NCBI RefSeq assembly: GCF_033304595.1
Contig: NZ_CP116341.1
Span: 2,769,001-2,833,000, forward strand
From: Sporosarcina jeotgali
GTDB lineage: Bacteria > Bacillota > Bacilli > Bacillales_A > Planococcaceae
DNA length: 64,000 nucleotides
Direction of reading: 5' to 3'
Within the stretch, counting starts at the first letter, position 1. Each line of letters opens with the position of its first letter. The position numbers and the translations under genes were made by a program. This document shows, piece by piece, positions 25,326 through 34,299 of this stretch. Under the pieces are notes generated by a model. It did no database searches and was not told where the DNA came from. It was given only the letters and a program-made list of their open reading frames with translations.

Positions 25326-25332
25326 CCTCCTT
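25326..25332 (-). promoter_or_regulatory. Ribosome binding site that decides the glycosylase start
   Basis: AAGGAGG on the minus strand, with an eight-base spacer to the ATC at 25317. An ATG starts only one base after the site and is out of frame, closing after seven codons. Confidence 0.6.
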
Positions 25333-25461
25333 TTATCATTCAACAACTGCAGATTTCAATTCACTTTGTCAGCCAGCTGGAAATGGATTCATTGTATTTA
25401 AAGGTCTACCCAAGTTTCACAGGTTGCAATCCATTTAAGAATCAAAAGAGACAAAAGAAAT

Positions 25462-25491
25462 AGGACCCTTCAAAACGAAAGGTCCTTTTCT
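25462..25491 (-). terminator. Intrinsic terminator of the ABC exporter gene
   Basis: AGGACC(C)TTC and GAA(A)GGTCCT pair around a short loop just past the stop codon at 25491, followed on the minus strand by a T-rich stretch. Confidence 0.6.
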
Positions 25492-27260
25492 TACAACAAA
25501 TGATTTGCAGTAAGTCCCTGCCCTGCTGCAAATTCTTCATACATTTTATGTGTTTTCAATAATTCGGCATGCGTTCCAACGCCAGTAATTGACCCTTTTT
25601 CTAAAAAGATTAATTGGTCCGCATCGATAACTGTTGATAATCTGTGCGCAATTATTAGTGTCGTACGCCCCATCATTAGCCGCTGGAGTGCTTCTTGGAC
25701 ATGTGTTTCAGATCCACTATCCAAATTCGATGTCGCTTCATCCAGCAAAAGGATCGACGGGTTATGCAATAATGCCCGGGCGATAGCAATCCTCTGCCGC
25801 TGTCCGCCTGAAAGTTTCATGCCGCGTTCACCGACCAGTGTGTCAAAACCGTCTTCCATCTCTTCGATGAACCCAAGTGCATTCGCTGCGGCCGCAGCGT
25901 TCCGGATTTGTTCAAGCGATGGACGCACCGCCAGTCCATAAGCAATATTATCAACAATGGTACCGCTTAGTAAGGGACTCTCCTGCGAAACATAGCCTAT
26001 TCGGCCGCGCCAGTCCGATAGTTCGATTTCTTCGACAGGTCGATCGCCAAGAAGGATCGAGCCTGATACAGGTTTGTAAAATCGTTCAATAAGAGAAAAC
26101 AGCGTCGTCTTACCGCCGCCGCTCGGACCGACAAATGCAGTAACCGTCCCCGGAATGGCACGGAAGGTTACGTTTTTCAGAACAGGCTTCTCGCTCTCAT
26201 AAGCAAACGATACCTCTTGAAAGGCAAGTGCCGATTCAGGATCGTCCGTTATCCCTTCGGTACGTTCACTGTTCATGCCTAATATCTGTTGAATGCGTTC
26301 CGTAGCTCCCACCGCTTTTTGGAATACTGTAAACACTTGAGCCATTTGAGCAAACGGGACAATAATCTGGAACATTAGAAAAATGATTGCGACCAGTGTA
26401 CCTGCGGACAATGCACCTTTTGAAACTTGTGCTCCTCCATACCCTAGGATTGCGACTAAAATCCCCATCATAATCAGGGTCATAACTGGTGATATCACTG
26501 CTTGAATTTTAGCTTCCCGCAATCCAAAACCGAATAACGTGCGAATAGCAGCAGACCCTTTTTCCTGTTCGTACGGTTCTGCACGATAGGCTTTCACAAG
26601 ACGTATATCCCCAAGCACACGACCTAAGAGCCCAGAGAATTTTGCCATTTCAGCTTGAGTCGCTTTGGCAATTTTGTGCATGACGCGGCCCAAAGGAAAA
26701 ATGATTGCCATACTGATTGGAATGCTGATCAGCATGATGAGCGTCATCTTCCAATCCAAATACAAGAGAATCGCAATCGCTCCGATAATGGAAATGATTC
26801 CAGTAATAAGCGACACCAAATGATCGGAAACCAGTTGCTTCAAAATCGTAGTATCCTGAGTAATCCGGCTCATTGTTTCACCGGTTTCGGTTTCATCATA
26901 ATAAGGGACTGGCAGACGCAGGACCTTTGCCCAGAGTTTTGTCCTCAGATCCGCAACAATCGTTTCACCGATATAGGCAAGCATGTAATAAGACATCCCG
27001 CCAAGCAGCGCCTGGATTAAAAATACAGCAAAGAGGAAAATAGCTGTTTTCCAATTAAACAAGTCGCTTGTCAATGAATCAACGAGTTGTTTGGTCACTA
27101 AAGGGATTGCCAGACTTGCCAGTGTTGAAAAGAGCGCCAATACTAATGCCGCAATTGTGACACCTTTCGGCCAGTCCAACTGTTTAAGTAATCTGGAAAA
27201 CTCTTTCAATGATCCTTTTGTTTGTTTCGGTTCCTTAACTGTATCCAAGTTACGTCCCAT
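25491..27260 (-). CDS. Homodimeric ABC multidrug exporter, BmrA/LmrA-like
   Basis: A 589-residue half-transporter, the same length as B. subtilis BmrA. Six membrane helices lie at about 35-320 with SMAIIFPLGRVMHKIAKATQ in a cytoplasmic loop. The nucleotide-binding domain has Walker A GPSGGGKTTLF, Q-loop YVSQESPLL, signature LSGGQRQRIAIARAL, Walker B SILLLDEAT and the H-loop IAHRLST. It should export drugs or lipids as a homodimer. Its ATG follows GCAGGA and overlaps the uracil-DNA glycosylase 3' end by 11 bp, so the two are cotranscribed. Confidence 0.9.
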   Translation of the reverse strand: MGRNLDTVKEPKQTKGSLKEFSRLLKQLDWPKGVTIAALVLALFSTLASLAIPLVTKQLVDSLTSDLFNWKTAIFLFAVFLIQALLGGMSYYMLAYIGETIVADLRTKLWAKVLRLPVPYYDETETGETMSRITQDTTILKQLVSDHLVSLITGIISIIGAIAILLYLDWKMTLIMLISIPISMAIIFPLGRVMHKIAKATQAEMAKFSGLLGRVLGDIRLVKAYRAEPYEQEKGSAAIRTLFGFGLREAKIQAVISPVMTLIMMGILVAILGYGGAQVSKGALSAGTLVAIIFLMFQIIVPFAQMAQVFTVFQKAVGATERIQQILGMNSERTEGITDDPESALAFQEVSFAYESEKPVLKNVTFRAIPGTVTAFVGPSGGGKTTLFSLIERFYKPVSGSILLGDRPVEEIELSDWRGRIGYVSQESPLLSGTIVDNIAYGLAVRPSLEQIRNAAAAANALGFIEEMEDGFDTLVGERGMKLSGGQRQRIAIARALLHNPSILLLDEATSNLDSGSETHVQEALQRLMMGRTTLIIAHRLSTVIDADQLIFLEKGSITGVGTHAELLKTHKMYEEFAAGQGLTANHLL

Positions 27261-27966
27261 CTATATTCCTGCTTTCACTTATAGTTTCACTAGATTGTTT
27301 TTGTTCGTTTCGTTCCTGAAGAATCCGTCCGATTTCGAGCCAATCTGATTCCAGTGATGGTCGATGGGAAGGCCGATAAAAAATAGAGGCTGGATGAAAA
27401 GTAGGGACAATGGTGTAGAGTTCATCCGTCAGTTCATACTTCACGTCCTCTAAATCACGTAAAAAATGCACAGATTGACTCAGCGGTTTCCCATGCATTT
27501 CCGTCACTTTAGCATGTTTGCCAACTAATCTTTGCAGACTGACATTCCCCAAAGTAACGATGAGTTCCGGCTGGACGTTCGCGATTTCATAATCCAAGAG
27601 AGGCGCATGTGCAAGAATTTCATGTTTTGTAGGAGGGCGATTGTATTTACGCTCAGTCAGGGTGCCGTCTCTCTCATTTCGATGACCATAACGATATGGC
27701 CGGCTTCTAACTGCACTTGTTATATATACATCTTCCCTTGTAAGTCCAATGGAGTCCAGTGATTTCATAAGCTCTTTTCCCGCTCTTCCTGTAAACGGAA
27801 TGCCCCCAAGCGCTTCCGTCTCACCAGGCGCTTCACCAATTAGCATCAGTTTCGGATGACGGGGTCCTTCGCCATAAACAAAACCTTCCACAGGGAATCC
27901 TTCAATCCGTTTCTTTCCGAGATCTGCAACAAACTCCGGTATTCTGAATGGCTGACTATTGTCCAT
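27250..27966 (-). CDS. Family-4-like uracil-DNA glycosylase lacking the Fe-S cysteines
   Basis: A 238-residue protein with the UDG fold: motif 1 LIGEAPGETEALGGIPFTGRAG as two halves, LIGEAPGETE and GIPFTGRAG, TLGNVSLQRLVG in the centre, and a late PTFHPASIFYRP matching motif 2. Family 4 enzymes bind a 4Fe-4S cluster through four Cys; this protein has no cysteine at all, with SAVRSRPY replacing the usual VKCRPP. It may still excise uracil. ATG at 27966 follows GAGGTG. It is first in an operon with the ABC exporter. Confidence 0.82.
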   Translation of the reverse strand: MDNSQPFRIPEFVADLGKKRIEGFPVEGFVYGEGPRHPKLMLIGEAPGETEALGGIPFTGRAGKELMKSLDSIGLTREDVYITSAVRSRPYRYGHRNERDGTLTERKYNRPPTKHEILAHAPLLDYEIANVQPELIVTLGNVSLQRLVGKHAKVTEMHGKPLSQSVHFLRDLEDVKYELTDELYTIVPTFHPASIFYRPSHRPSLESDWLEIGRILQERNEQKQSSETISESRNIDGT

Positions 27967-28060
27967 GTTCTTCACCTCTTTTTAGTTGTTCACAATCTTA
28001 GTGAGACTTAACAGTTCCCTTTACTACTAATACGAACTTCATCTCATCCTGTTTCAAGGT

Positions 28061-28936
28061 TCAATTTAAAACATCTTCCATGGAATATGCAATCCGGATT
28101 CTTTTAGGAGCTAAAAAAACTTCGTGACTAAATACACCATGACCTCCTATAAAAAACTCAGTGTATGGATTTCTCGCTGCAATTTCTTCCAGTTTCTCAA
28201 ACAAGCATGGATCCTGTTCAAATGGAATGGTCGTTGTCGCTGATAATAACAGTTTTTTCGGTTTCAAACGCTGCACTAAGTATTCTATCGACGACAGCTT
28301 AGGGGAAGGTCCGGCTGCAATCGTTTGCCAGCCATGCATCATCGTTTGAAGCAAGATGATATGCAGCGGAATTTCATGCGTTTCGTTTGGCAAACAGCTG
28401 CCAAGTATAATCGGGGCGCCATCCTCCAGTTCAAAATTCCTTCGAATCTGAACTAGGAAATCACGAATCACCAGGCTCGTAATCGTCTCTTGGCTTTCAT
28501 CCCACTCTCCGTTCTCCCACAACTTTCCGATTTCCAGCATTAGCGGCTGAATCGTATTACTCAAAAAGTTTTCCAATCCATGTCTGTGATGTGCTTGTTT
28601 TAAAAGCAGTATCAGGCCAGCTTCATCATAATTAGATCCTTTTTCCAAAAGCTCCAGGACATATTCACTTAACGGTTCTTTAGGAACAGCTTCTGGAATA
28701 TGCTGAGAACGAACAAGATGCAGCGATTCTTTAAGTGTATGTCCTTTCTCCCGCAACCCGCAAATTTTCATAAGCGTTGAAACATCCTCAAACGTGTACA
28801 GCCGGTAGCCATTTTCATGTCGTTTAGGACATATGATCCCATATCGATCTTCCCATTTACGAATAACTTGTCTCGACAAACCGGTCATTTCAGAAACATC
28901 TTTTACAAGGAGCCCTTGTTGTTGATTTGTCTTCAT
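28061..28936 (-). CDS. MerR-type regulator with a B12-binding-like domain (CarH/LitR relative)
   Basis: A 291-residue protein: a MerR helix-turn-helix (about 8-75) with MTGLSRQVIRKWEDRYG, a four-helix bundle (about 90-170), and a Rossmann cobalamin-type domain (about 175-291). CarH proteins carry W-x9-E-H in the bundle and E-x-H-x-x-G in the Rossmann part. Here W140 and E150 are present but the His is Thr151; E185-T-H187 is present but the Gly is Pro190. So the lower axial His is kept and the upper one lost. Divergent from crtN, with inverted repeats between; a role as pigment repressor is inferred. Confidence 0.82.
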   Translation of the reverse strand: MKTNQQQGLLVKDVSEMTGLSRQVIRKWEDRYGIICPKRHENGYRLYTFEDVSTLMKICGLREKGHTLKESLHLVRSQHIPEAVPKEPLSEYVLELLEKGSNYDEAGLILLLKQAHHRHGLENFLSNTIQPLMLEIGKLWENGEWDESQETITSLVIRDFLVQIRRNFELEDGAPIILGSCLPNETHEIPLHIILLQTMMHGWQTIAAGPSPKLSSIEYLVQRLKPKKLLLSATTTIPFEQDPCLFEKLEEIAARNPYTEFFIGGHGVFSHEVFLAPKRIRIAYSMEDVLN

Positions 28937-28986
28937 TATGCGTGCCTCTTTCCCTAAAAATCATTTTGCAATGTTATTGCTAAACT

Positions 28987-29017
28987 ATTATAAGTTTCAA
29001 CGATAAACGTTGTACAA
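28987..29017 (-). promoter_or_regulatory. Promoter of the MerR/B12-type regulator
   Basis: On the minus strand, TTGTAC (29012-29017) and TATAAT (28987-28992) with a 19-bp spacer. The -35 lies inside the left arm of inverted repeat IR1, consistent with autoregulation. Confidence 0.5.
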
Positions 29018-29038
29018 AATATATTCGTGTACAATGTT
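29006..29038. promoter_or_regulatory. Inverted repeat IR1 between the regulator and crtN
   Basis: AACGTTGTACA (29006-29016) and TGTACAATGTT (29028-29038) are inverted with one mismatch over 11 bp and an 11-bp spacer. IR1 overlaps the -35 regions of both divergent promoters, as expected for an operator of the adjacent MerR-type protein. Confidence 0.7.
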
Positions 29039-29054
29039 TAAAATCATGTATAAT
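29027..29054 (+). promoter_or_regulatory. Promoter of the crt operon
   Basis: A consensus TATAAT lies at 29049-29054, with a TG just before it. The -35 is poor (GTGTAC, 16-bp spacer) and lies in the right arm of IR1. The leader to the crtN start is about 105 nt and contains IR2. Confidence 0.55.
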
Positions 29055-29092
29055 GGGAATTAAATCTTTAATTAAGGGTTTTTTATACAACT

Positions 29093-29125
29093 CTTGTACA
29101 ATGTTATCACAAAACGTTATACAAG
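29093..29125. promoter_or_regulatory. Inverted repeat IR2 in the crtN leader
   Basis: CTTGTACAATGTT (29093-29105) and AACGTTATACAAG (29113-29125) are inverted with two mismatches over 13 bp and a 7-bp spacer. Total length is 33 bp, as in IR1, but the half-sites are in the opposite order. The half-site TGTACAATGTT is shared exactly with IR1. Confidence 0.65.
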
Positions 29126-29165
29126 TAAATTTATTTACGACTAATAGAGAACTGGGGAGATAAAT

Positions 29166-30686
29166 TTGAAGAAAAGCGTTATAGTCATCGGTGCCGGAGT
29201 TGCCGGATTAGCAAGCGCATGCAGGCTGCAGCATGCTGGGTACGACGTCACGCTCTATGAGAAAGAGAAGTTACCAGGCGGGAAAATGAATAGAATTCAA
29301 CAAGACGGTTACCAGTTTGACTTAGGACCCACGATCGTAATGATGCCTGAACTTTATCAGGAAGTATTTCAAGTTTGCGGTGTGAATCCGAATGACTATA
29401 TACCGATGCAGCGCCTGGATCCTATGTACAGCGTCTACTTTGGTGATCAAGACGATGACCACTATGAAATCAGTTCCGACCTCATCGAATTAACCAAAAC
29501 ACTCGAGTCTTTTGGTGATGAGGATGCTCAAGGGTTTCTGGAATATCTTCAAGTTATCTATAAACGTTTCTTAGTTGCTAAAGAACATTTTCTTCAAAAG
29601 CCCTTTCGTAAACCATCGGATTTCTACAATCCGTCCATGCTGCGTCAAGGTCTGAAATTGAAAACATTTGATAACGCAGATACATTCATCAGTAAATACA
29701 TTAAGAACGAACGGCTGAAACAAATGATTAGTTTTCAAACATTGTACATAGGTGTGTCCCCTTACAGCGGCCCTTCGCTTTATACAATGATTCCAATGAT
29801 CGAGTTCTTGTATGGAGTATGGTTCATCAAAGGCGGTATGTATACGCTGGCTCAATCGCTGGAACGGTTATTTAAGGAATTAGGCGGTACGGTTCATTAC
29901 AATTCACCAGTTGACGAAATTGTCATTGAAAACGGTCAAGCGACAGGAATTCGGCTGAATGGAGAAATAATTTCATCAGACTTTGTTATGTGCAATGCAG
30001 ATTTCCCTTATGCGATGAAAAATCTTGTTAAAGAACCAAAAGCTAAAGGAAAATATACCGATAAAAAGATTGATAATATGAAATATTCTTGTTCCTGTTT
30101 CCTTATGTACCTCGGAATGGATAAAAAATATGAAGAAGTGCCAAATGCACATAACTTCATATTCAACGAAGAGCTTGAACAGAACTTAAATGACATCTTT
30201 ACCGGAAAGCGTCTCGATACCGCCTCTTTCTATGTTTACATCGGTTCTAAGTTAGACCCGACTCTTGCACCGGAAGGAAAGGACGGTCTTTACATTCTCG
30301 TTCCTGTGTCCGACAAATCTTGTTCCCAATATGAGTGGAATGATGAAACGATTCAACACTACAGAGGCCATATATTAGATGCGTTAGAAAAAGTCAAAGG
30401 GTTCGAAAATGTTAAACAGGAGATTGTCTCTGAATCGTATATGACTCCGCCTGATTTCGAACAGCGTTTTAATGCATATAATGGCGCTACTTTCGGCCTT
30501 CAGCCTACACTGGCACAAAGCAATCATATGCGCCCGCAAAGTAAAGCTACTCATTGTGAGAACCTTTACTTCACAGGAAGCAGCACACACCCTGGTGCTG
30601 GCGTTCCAATTGTCTTATTGTCTGCACGAATTGCCACGGAAGAACTTTTGCATGATGATAAGGGAATTCTGTTCCATACCCGTTGA
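29166..30686 (+). CDS. crtN: 4,4'-diapophytoene desaturase CrtN
   Basis: A 506-residue FAD enzyme that desaturates diapophytoene stepwise to diaponeurosporene. It has the dinucleotide fold VIVIGAGVAGLASACRL, then FDLGPTIVMMPELY, FQTLYIGVSPYSGPSLY, and the C-terminal HPGAGVPIVLLSARI. These blocks match staphylococcal CrtN rather than CrtP. It starts with TTG after GGGGAG and overlaps the frame of crtM. First gene of crtNMPQO. Confidence 0.95.
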   Translation: MKKSVIVIGAGVAGLASACRLQHAGYDVTLYEKEKLPGGKMNRIQQDGYQFDLGPTIVMMPELYQEVFQVCGVNPNDYIPMQRLDPMYSVYFGDQDDDHYEISSDLIELTKTLESFGDEDAQGFLEYLQVIYKRFLVAKEHFLQKPFRKPSDFYNPSMLRQGLKLKTFDNADTFISKYIKNERLKQMISFQTLYIGVSPYSGPSLYTMIPMIEFLYGVWFIKGGMYTLAQSLERLFKELGGTVHYNSPVDEIVIENGQATGIRLNGEIISSDFVMCNADFPYAMKNLVKEPKAKGKYTDKKIDNMKYSCSCFLMYLGMDKKYEEVPNAHNFIFNEELEQNLNDIFTGKRLDTASFYVYIGSKLDPTLAPEGKDGLYILVPVSDKSCSQYEWNDETIQHYRGHILDALEKVKGFENVKQEIVSESYMTPPDFEQRFNAYNGATFGLQPTLAQSNHMRPQSKATHCENLYFTGSSTHPGAGVPIVLLSARIATEELLHDDKGILFHTR

Positions 30687-30700
30687 AAGGGGGACTTTGC

Positions 30701-31558
30701 ATGACTGCTTTCCTGTCTGTCCAAGACGATTTTGCGTATTGTGAACAGATTATTAAACGACATTCAAAAAGTTTTTACTATGCGTTTTCGAGACTTCCCG
30801 AAGAGAAAGCCCAAGCTGTCTACGCAATTTATGCATTTTGCCGGACAGCAGATGACAGCGTCGATGAAAACCGCGAAGGAACCGATCAATTAGTTGCATT
30901 GGACAAGTTAACAGAAGAGCTCAATCTCTTCTCGAGCAGACAAGAAATCGATCATCCATTGTGGCGTGCATTAAGGATAGTCTTTAACACGTACGAAATG
31001 GACTTAGAGCCGTTTTTCGACCAGCTGCAGGGCCAGCGCATGGATATCTCTTTTTCCACTCCGAAAACGCTGGATGATGTTGAAACGTACAGCTATTATG
31101 TTGCAGGTTCTGTTGGCCGGATGCTGCTTCCAATTATCGCTTCCAAATCAGAACGAGACTGTACAGATGCAGCGATCAGTCTGGGCGTGGCTATGCAATT
31201 GACGAATATTTTAAGAGATGTGGGAGAAGACTATCGCGAGAAAGGGAGAATCTATCTGCCTGCAGATGAACTTCAGCGGGCGGGATATCGCACAGACCAA
31301 TTAGCTAACGCTCAGATTACTGATAGTTTCATTCAAGTGTGGGAGCTGCTCGCTAGTCGTGCTGAACACTTGTACGAAGAGTTTCTTAGCTGTATTTCAG
31401 ACTTTGATAATGATAGCCAGTTTGCTGTTCTTGCCTCCGCACAGGTCTATCGGGGAATTTTAACAAGTGTGCGGCAAAATGACTACGATTGTTTTGCTCG
31501 GAAAAACTTTGTAACCAAACGGGAAATGATACGAATTTTAGCGGATTCGATTGTGTGA
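30701..31558 (+). CDS. crtM: Dehydrosqualene (diapophytoene) synthase CrtM
   Basis: A 285-residue head-to-head farnesyl diphosphate condensing enzyme, the committed step to C30 carotenoids. Both Asp-rich motifs are present: FCRTADDSVDE and LTNILRDVGEDYREKGRIYL. Start at ATG 30701, six bases after AAAGGGGGA; a TTG at 30683 precedes that site. It follows the crtN stop by 14 bp. A C40 phytoene synthase is the alternative, but the surrounding crtN, crtP, crtQ and crtO point to the C30 path. Confidence 0.94.
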   Translation: MTAFLSVQDDFAYCEQIIKRHSKSFYYAFSRLPEEKAQAVYAIYAFCRTADDSVDENREGTDQLVALDKLTEELNLFSSRQEIDHPLWRALRIVFNTYEMDLEPFFDQLQGQRMDISFSTPKTLDDVETYSYYVAGSVGRMLLPIIASKSERDCTDAAISLGVAMQLTNILRDVGEDYREKGRIYLPADELQRAGYRTDQLANAQITDSFIQVWELLASRAEHLYEEFLSCISDFDNDSQFAVLASAQVYRGILTSVRQNDYDCFARKNFVTKREMIRILADSIV

Positions 31559-31589
31559 ATAGAATTTTCGAAAGAAGGACGATGCGTGT

Positions 31590-33095
31590 ATGATGAATGC
31601 TAACAAATCCGTAATCGTTATCGGGGGAGGACTTGGCGGATTGTCTGCTGCTATATCCCTCGCACAAAACGGTTACTCTGTTTCTTTATATGAAAAGAAT
31701 ACACATTTGGGCGGCAAATTAAATCGCCTCGAGCAAGACGGCTTTGGCTTTGATCTTGGGCCATCCATATTAACAATGCCGCATATTTTCGAGAAACTAT
31801 TCCGCGGAAGCGGAAAACGGATGTCTGATTATGTTCCTATAACCCGGCTTAGCCGTGAATGGCGTTCTTTTTTTCCAGACGGTACAGTTTTAGATTTGTA
31901 TGGGGACCTTCGTTTAATGGAACGCGGAAACCCTTCACTTACCCGTGACGATATAAAAGAATATTATTCGTTTTTAAAGTATGCAAAGCGTCTCTACGAT
32001 ACAACTGAACATGGGTACTTTGCTGAAGGTCTGGATACAACGAAAGAAGTCCTTGCACATCACGGCTTAATTTCGTCCTTAAAAGGATTCGACCTAACCT
32101 CTACGATGTATGAAGCGATTTCAAAACGAATTAGTGACCCGCATTTACGTGATATGCTTTCGTATTTCATCAAATACGTCGGATCTTCTCCCTACGAAGC
32201 CCCGGCAGTTCTTAATATGATGATTTATATGCAGCATGTTCAAGGCTGCTGGTATGTCCCTGGCGGTATGCATAAATTGGCGGAAGGTTTAACAAAACTT
32301 GCTGCTGAGACTGGAGTTCAATTACATACGGGGATGGGTGTTGTACATGCACGAACAGATAAAAACAGAAAAATAACAGGGGTTGAACTGGACGACGGAT
32401 CCTTGAAGACAGCTGATTATTACGTTTCAAATATGGAAGTCATCCCTTTTTATAAAAAGATGGTCGATACTGACAAAAAATTTGTTCGCAAGTTGGAAAA
32501 GAAATTTGAACCATCCAGTTCAGGTCTCGTCCTGCATCTCGGTGTGAGCAAGTCCTACCCTTGCTTAAATCATCACAACTTCTTCTTTTCGGATAATCTG
32601 CATGAACAGATGGATAAGGTTTTCAAACAACATGAGCTGCCGGATGATCCAACACTTTACGTTGTCAACACAAACAAAACCGATCCTTCCCAAGCACCTC
32701 CTGGGCACGAAAACTTAAAGATTTTGCCGCATATTCCTTATATACAAGACAATCCATTTACAGCAGATGACTATTTGAAGCTGGAAGCACGCGTCCTGGA
32801 TAAGTTGGAACGGATGGGCTTGCATGGATTGCGGGAAAACATCGTGACACGAGATGTATGGACTCCCCACGATATCGAGCAGACTTATGGTTCTGATCGC
32901 GGAGCCATTTACGGGACCGTCTCTGATAAAAAGAAAAACAGCGGTTTTAAGCACAAAAAACAGAGTGAACTATACGACAATCTTTACTTTGTCGGAGGTA
33001 CAGTAAATCCTGGCGGCGGTATGCCGATGGTGACGTTGAGCGGCCAACAGGTAAGCGACAAAATCGTAAGGCGTGATCGGCTCCGTCAAAAATGA
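31590..33095 (+). CDS. crtP: 4,4'-diaponeurosporene oxygenase CrtP
   Basis: A 501-residue FAD-dependent CrtI-family enzyme that oxidises the terminal methyl of diaponeurosporene. [68 protein letters not shown], and [19 protein letters not shown] all match staphylococcal CrtP blocks and differ from CrtN in the same cluster. Thirty-one bp after crtM. Confidence 0.94.
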   Translation: MMNANKSVIVIGGGLGGLSAAISLAQNGYSVSLYEKNTHLGGKLNRLEQDGFGFDLGPSILTMPHIFEKLFRGSGKRMSDYVPITRLSREWRSFFPDGTVLDLYGDLRLMERGNPSLTRDDIKEYYSFLKYAKRLYDTTEHGYFAEGLDTTKEVLAHHGLISSLKGFDLTSTMYEAISKRISDPHLRDMLSYFIKYVGSSPYEAPAVLNMMIYMQHVQGCWYVPGGMHKLAEGLTKLAAETGVQLHTGMGVVHARTDKNRKITGVELDDGSLKTADYYVSNMEVIPFYKKMVDTDKKFVRKLEKKFEPSSSGLVLHLGVSKSYPCLNHHNFFFSDNLHEQMDKVFKQHELPDDPTLYVVNTNKTDPSQAPPGHENLKILPHIPYIQDNPFTADDYLKLEARVLDKLERMGLHGLRENIVTRDVWTPHDIEQTYGSDRGAIYGTVSDKKKNSGFKHKKQSELYDNLYFVGGTVNPGGGMPMVTLSGQQVSDKIVRRDRLRQK

Positions 33096-33147
33096 CGAAA
33101 TTAGTGTCAGTTGAGCGGACTTCAGGATTCAGAGAGGGGAATTACAC

Positions 33148-34275
33148 ATGCTAGACGCAGTTTTTGCAGTTGCAGCGCTCATTTCAACAGTCGGACTAGC
33201 AAGCGGTCTGCTTATGTTTTGGCGATTGCCGGTTCCTTCTACTGAAGGTTCCCTTAAACAGCAACCCTCGTCTTTCATTTCCATTATTATCCCAGCCCGT
33301 AATGAAGAACAGCGGATCGTTCCATTACTAGAGTCTCTCTCCCGGCAACAAGGTGTTTTGTTTGAGACAATCGTGATTGATGATGATAGTGAAGATCGGA
33401 CAAGCGAGGTTGCCCGGTCGTTCAATGCACTCGTTATCCGGAATACTGAACCCGAGGACGGCTGGATTGGTAAATCTGCCGCTTGCTGGGCAGGTGTTCA
33501 AGCCGCTAAAGGCGACATCCTTCTATTCCTGGATGCAGATACAGCATTTGACCGGTCTGACAGTTTGCTGCGTTGTGTCAATTCTTACGAGAAGATGGGC
33601 GGGACAGGGATTCTATCGCTTCAACCCTATCACCAAATGAAGCAAGTATATGAGAACGCCTCTGCGATCTTCAATATTATTGTCATGGCAGGCATGAACG
33701 TTTTCACGCCATTCGGCGAGCGGCTGAAAAGCGCCGGATCATTCGGACCTTGTATTCTGTGTGCCCGCGCTGATTATAAAGCTTCAGGCGGTCATGCGGC
33801 AATTCGCGGAGCTGTCATGGATGACTTGGCACTTGGGGAAGCATTCCAAGAACAAGGACTCCCGGTTCACTGCTATGGAGGACGCGGACTCATACATTTC
33901 CGCATGTATCCGGAAGGTTTCCATCAGTTGCTCGAAGGGTGGACAAAGAACTTTGGAACCGCTTCAAAATCTACCCATCCATTCGTGATGATGCTCGTGA
34001 ACTTTTGGATTACTGGCGGATTTGCGGCTCCTGTATTTCTGGTACTCTCCAGCCTATTCGGTTCTATGCCTTGGATTTTGGCTGCCGGAATTCTTTACCT
34101 GCTAAATGTCTGTGAGATGGCTTGGCTGGCACGGAGGACCGGTAACTTCTCGTGGTGGATTTTACCGTTCTATCCCGTTTTATTGCTTTTCTTCACCGTT
34201 ATTTTTTTGTACTCACTCTATCTGACCCATGTTCGCAAAACGGTTAAATGGCGCGGACGTGACGTACAAGTATAA
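33148..34275 (+). CDS. crtQ: Glycosyltransferase CrtQ (carotenoid glucosylation)
   Basis: A 375-residue family 2 glycosyltransferase. An N-terminal membrane helix is followed by ISIIIPARNEEQRIVPLLES, the DDD in IVIDDDSED, the metal-binding LFLDADTAF, and two or three C-terminal membrane helices (about 285-365). In staphyloxanthin synthesis CrtQ esterifies glucose to diaponeurosporenoic acid at the membrane. Located 52 bp after crtP. Confidence 0.92.
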   Translation: MLDAVFAVAALISTVGLASGLLMFWRLPVPSTEGSLKQQPSSFISIIIPARNEEQRIVPLLESLSRQQGVLFETIVIDDDSEDRTSEVARSFNALVIRNTEPEDGWIGKSAACWAGVQAAKGDILLFLDADTAFDRSDSLLRCVNSYEKMGGTGILSLQPYHQMKQVYENASAIFNIIVMAGMNVFTPFGERLKSAGSFGPCILCARADYKASGGHAAIRGAVMDDLALGEAFQEQGLPVHCYGGRGLIHFRMYPEGFHQLLEGWTKNFGTASKSTHPFVMMLVNFWITGGFAAPVFLVLSSLFGSMPWILAAGILYLLNVCEMAWLARRTGNFSWWILPFYPVLLLFFTVIFLYSLYLTHVRKTVKWRGRDVQV

Positions 34276-34299
34276 TCTGACTGTCGAGGTGATTCTGAA

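Noticed and set aside
31590-33095. Reading the second desaturase-like gene as a duplicate crtN.
   Set aside because: Its sequence blocks match CrtP (oxygenase), not CrtN, so the two genes are separate steps rather than a recent duplication.
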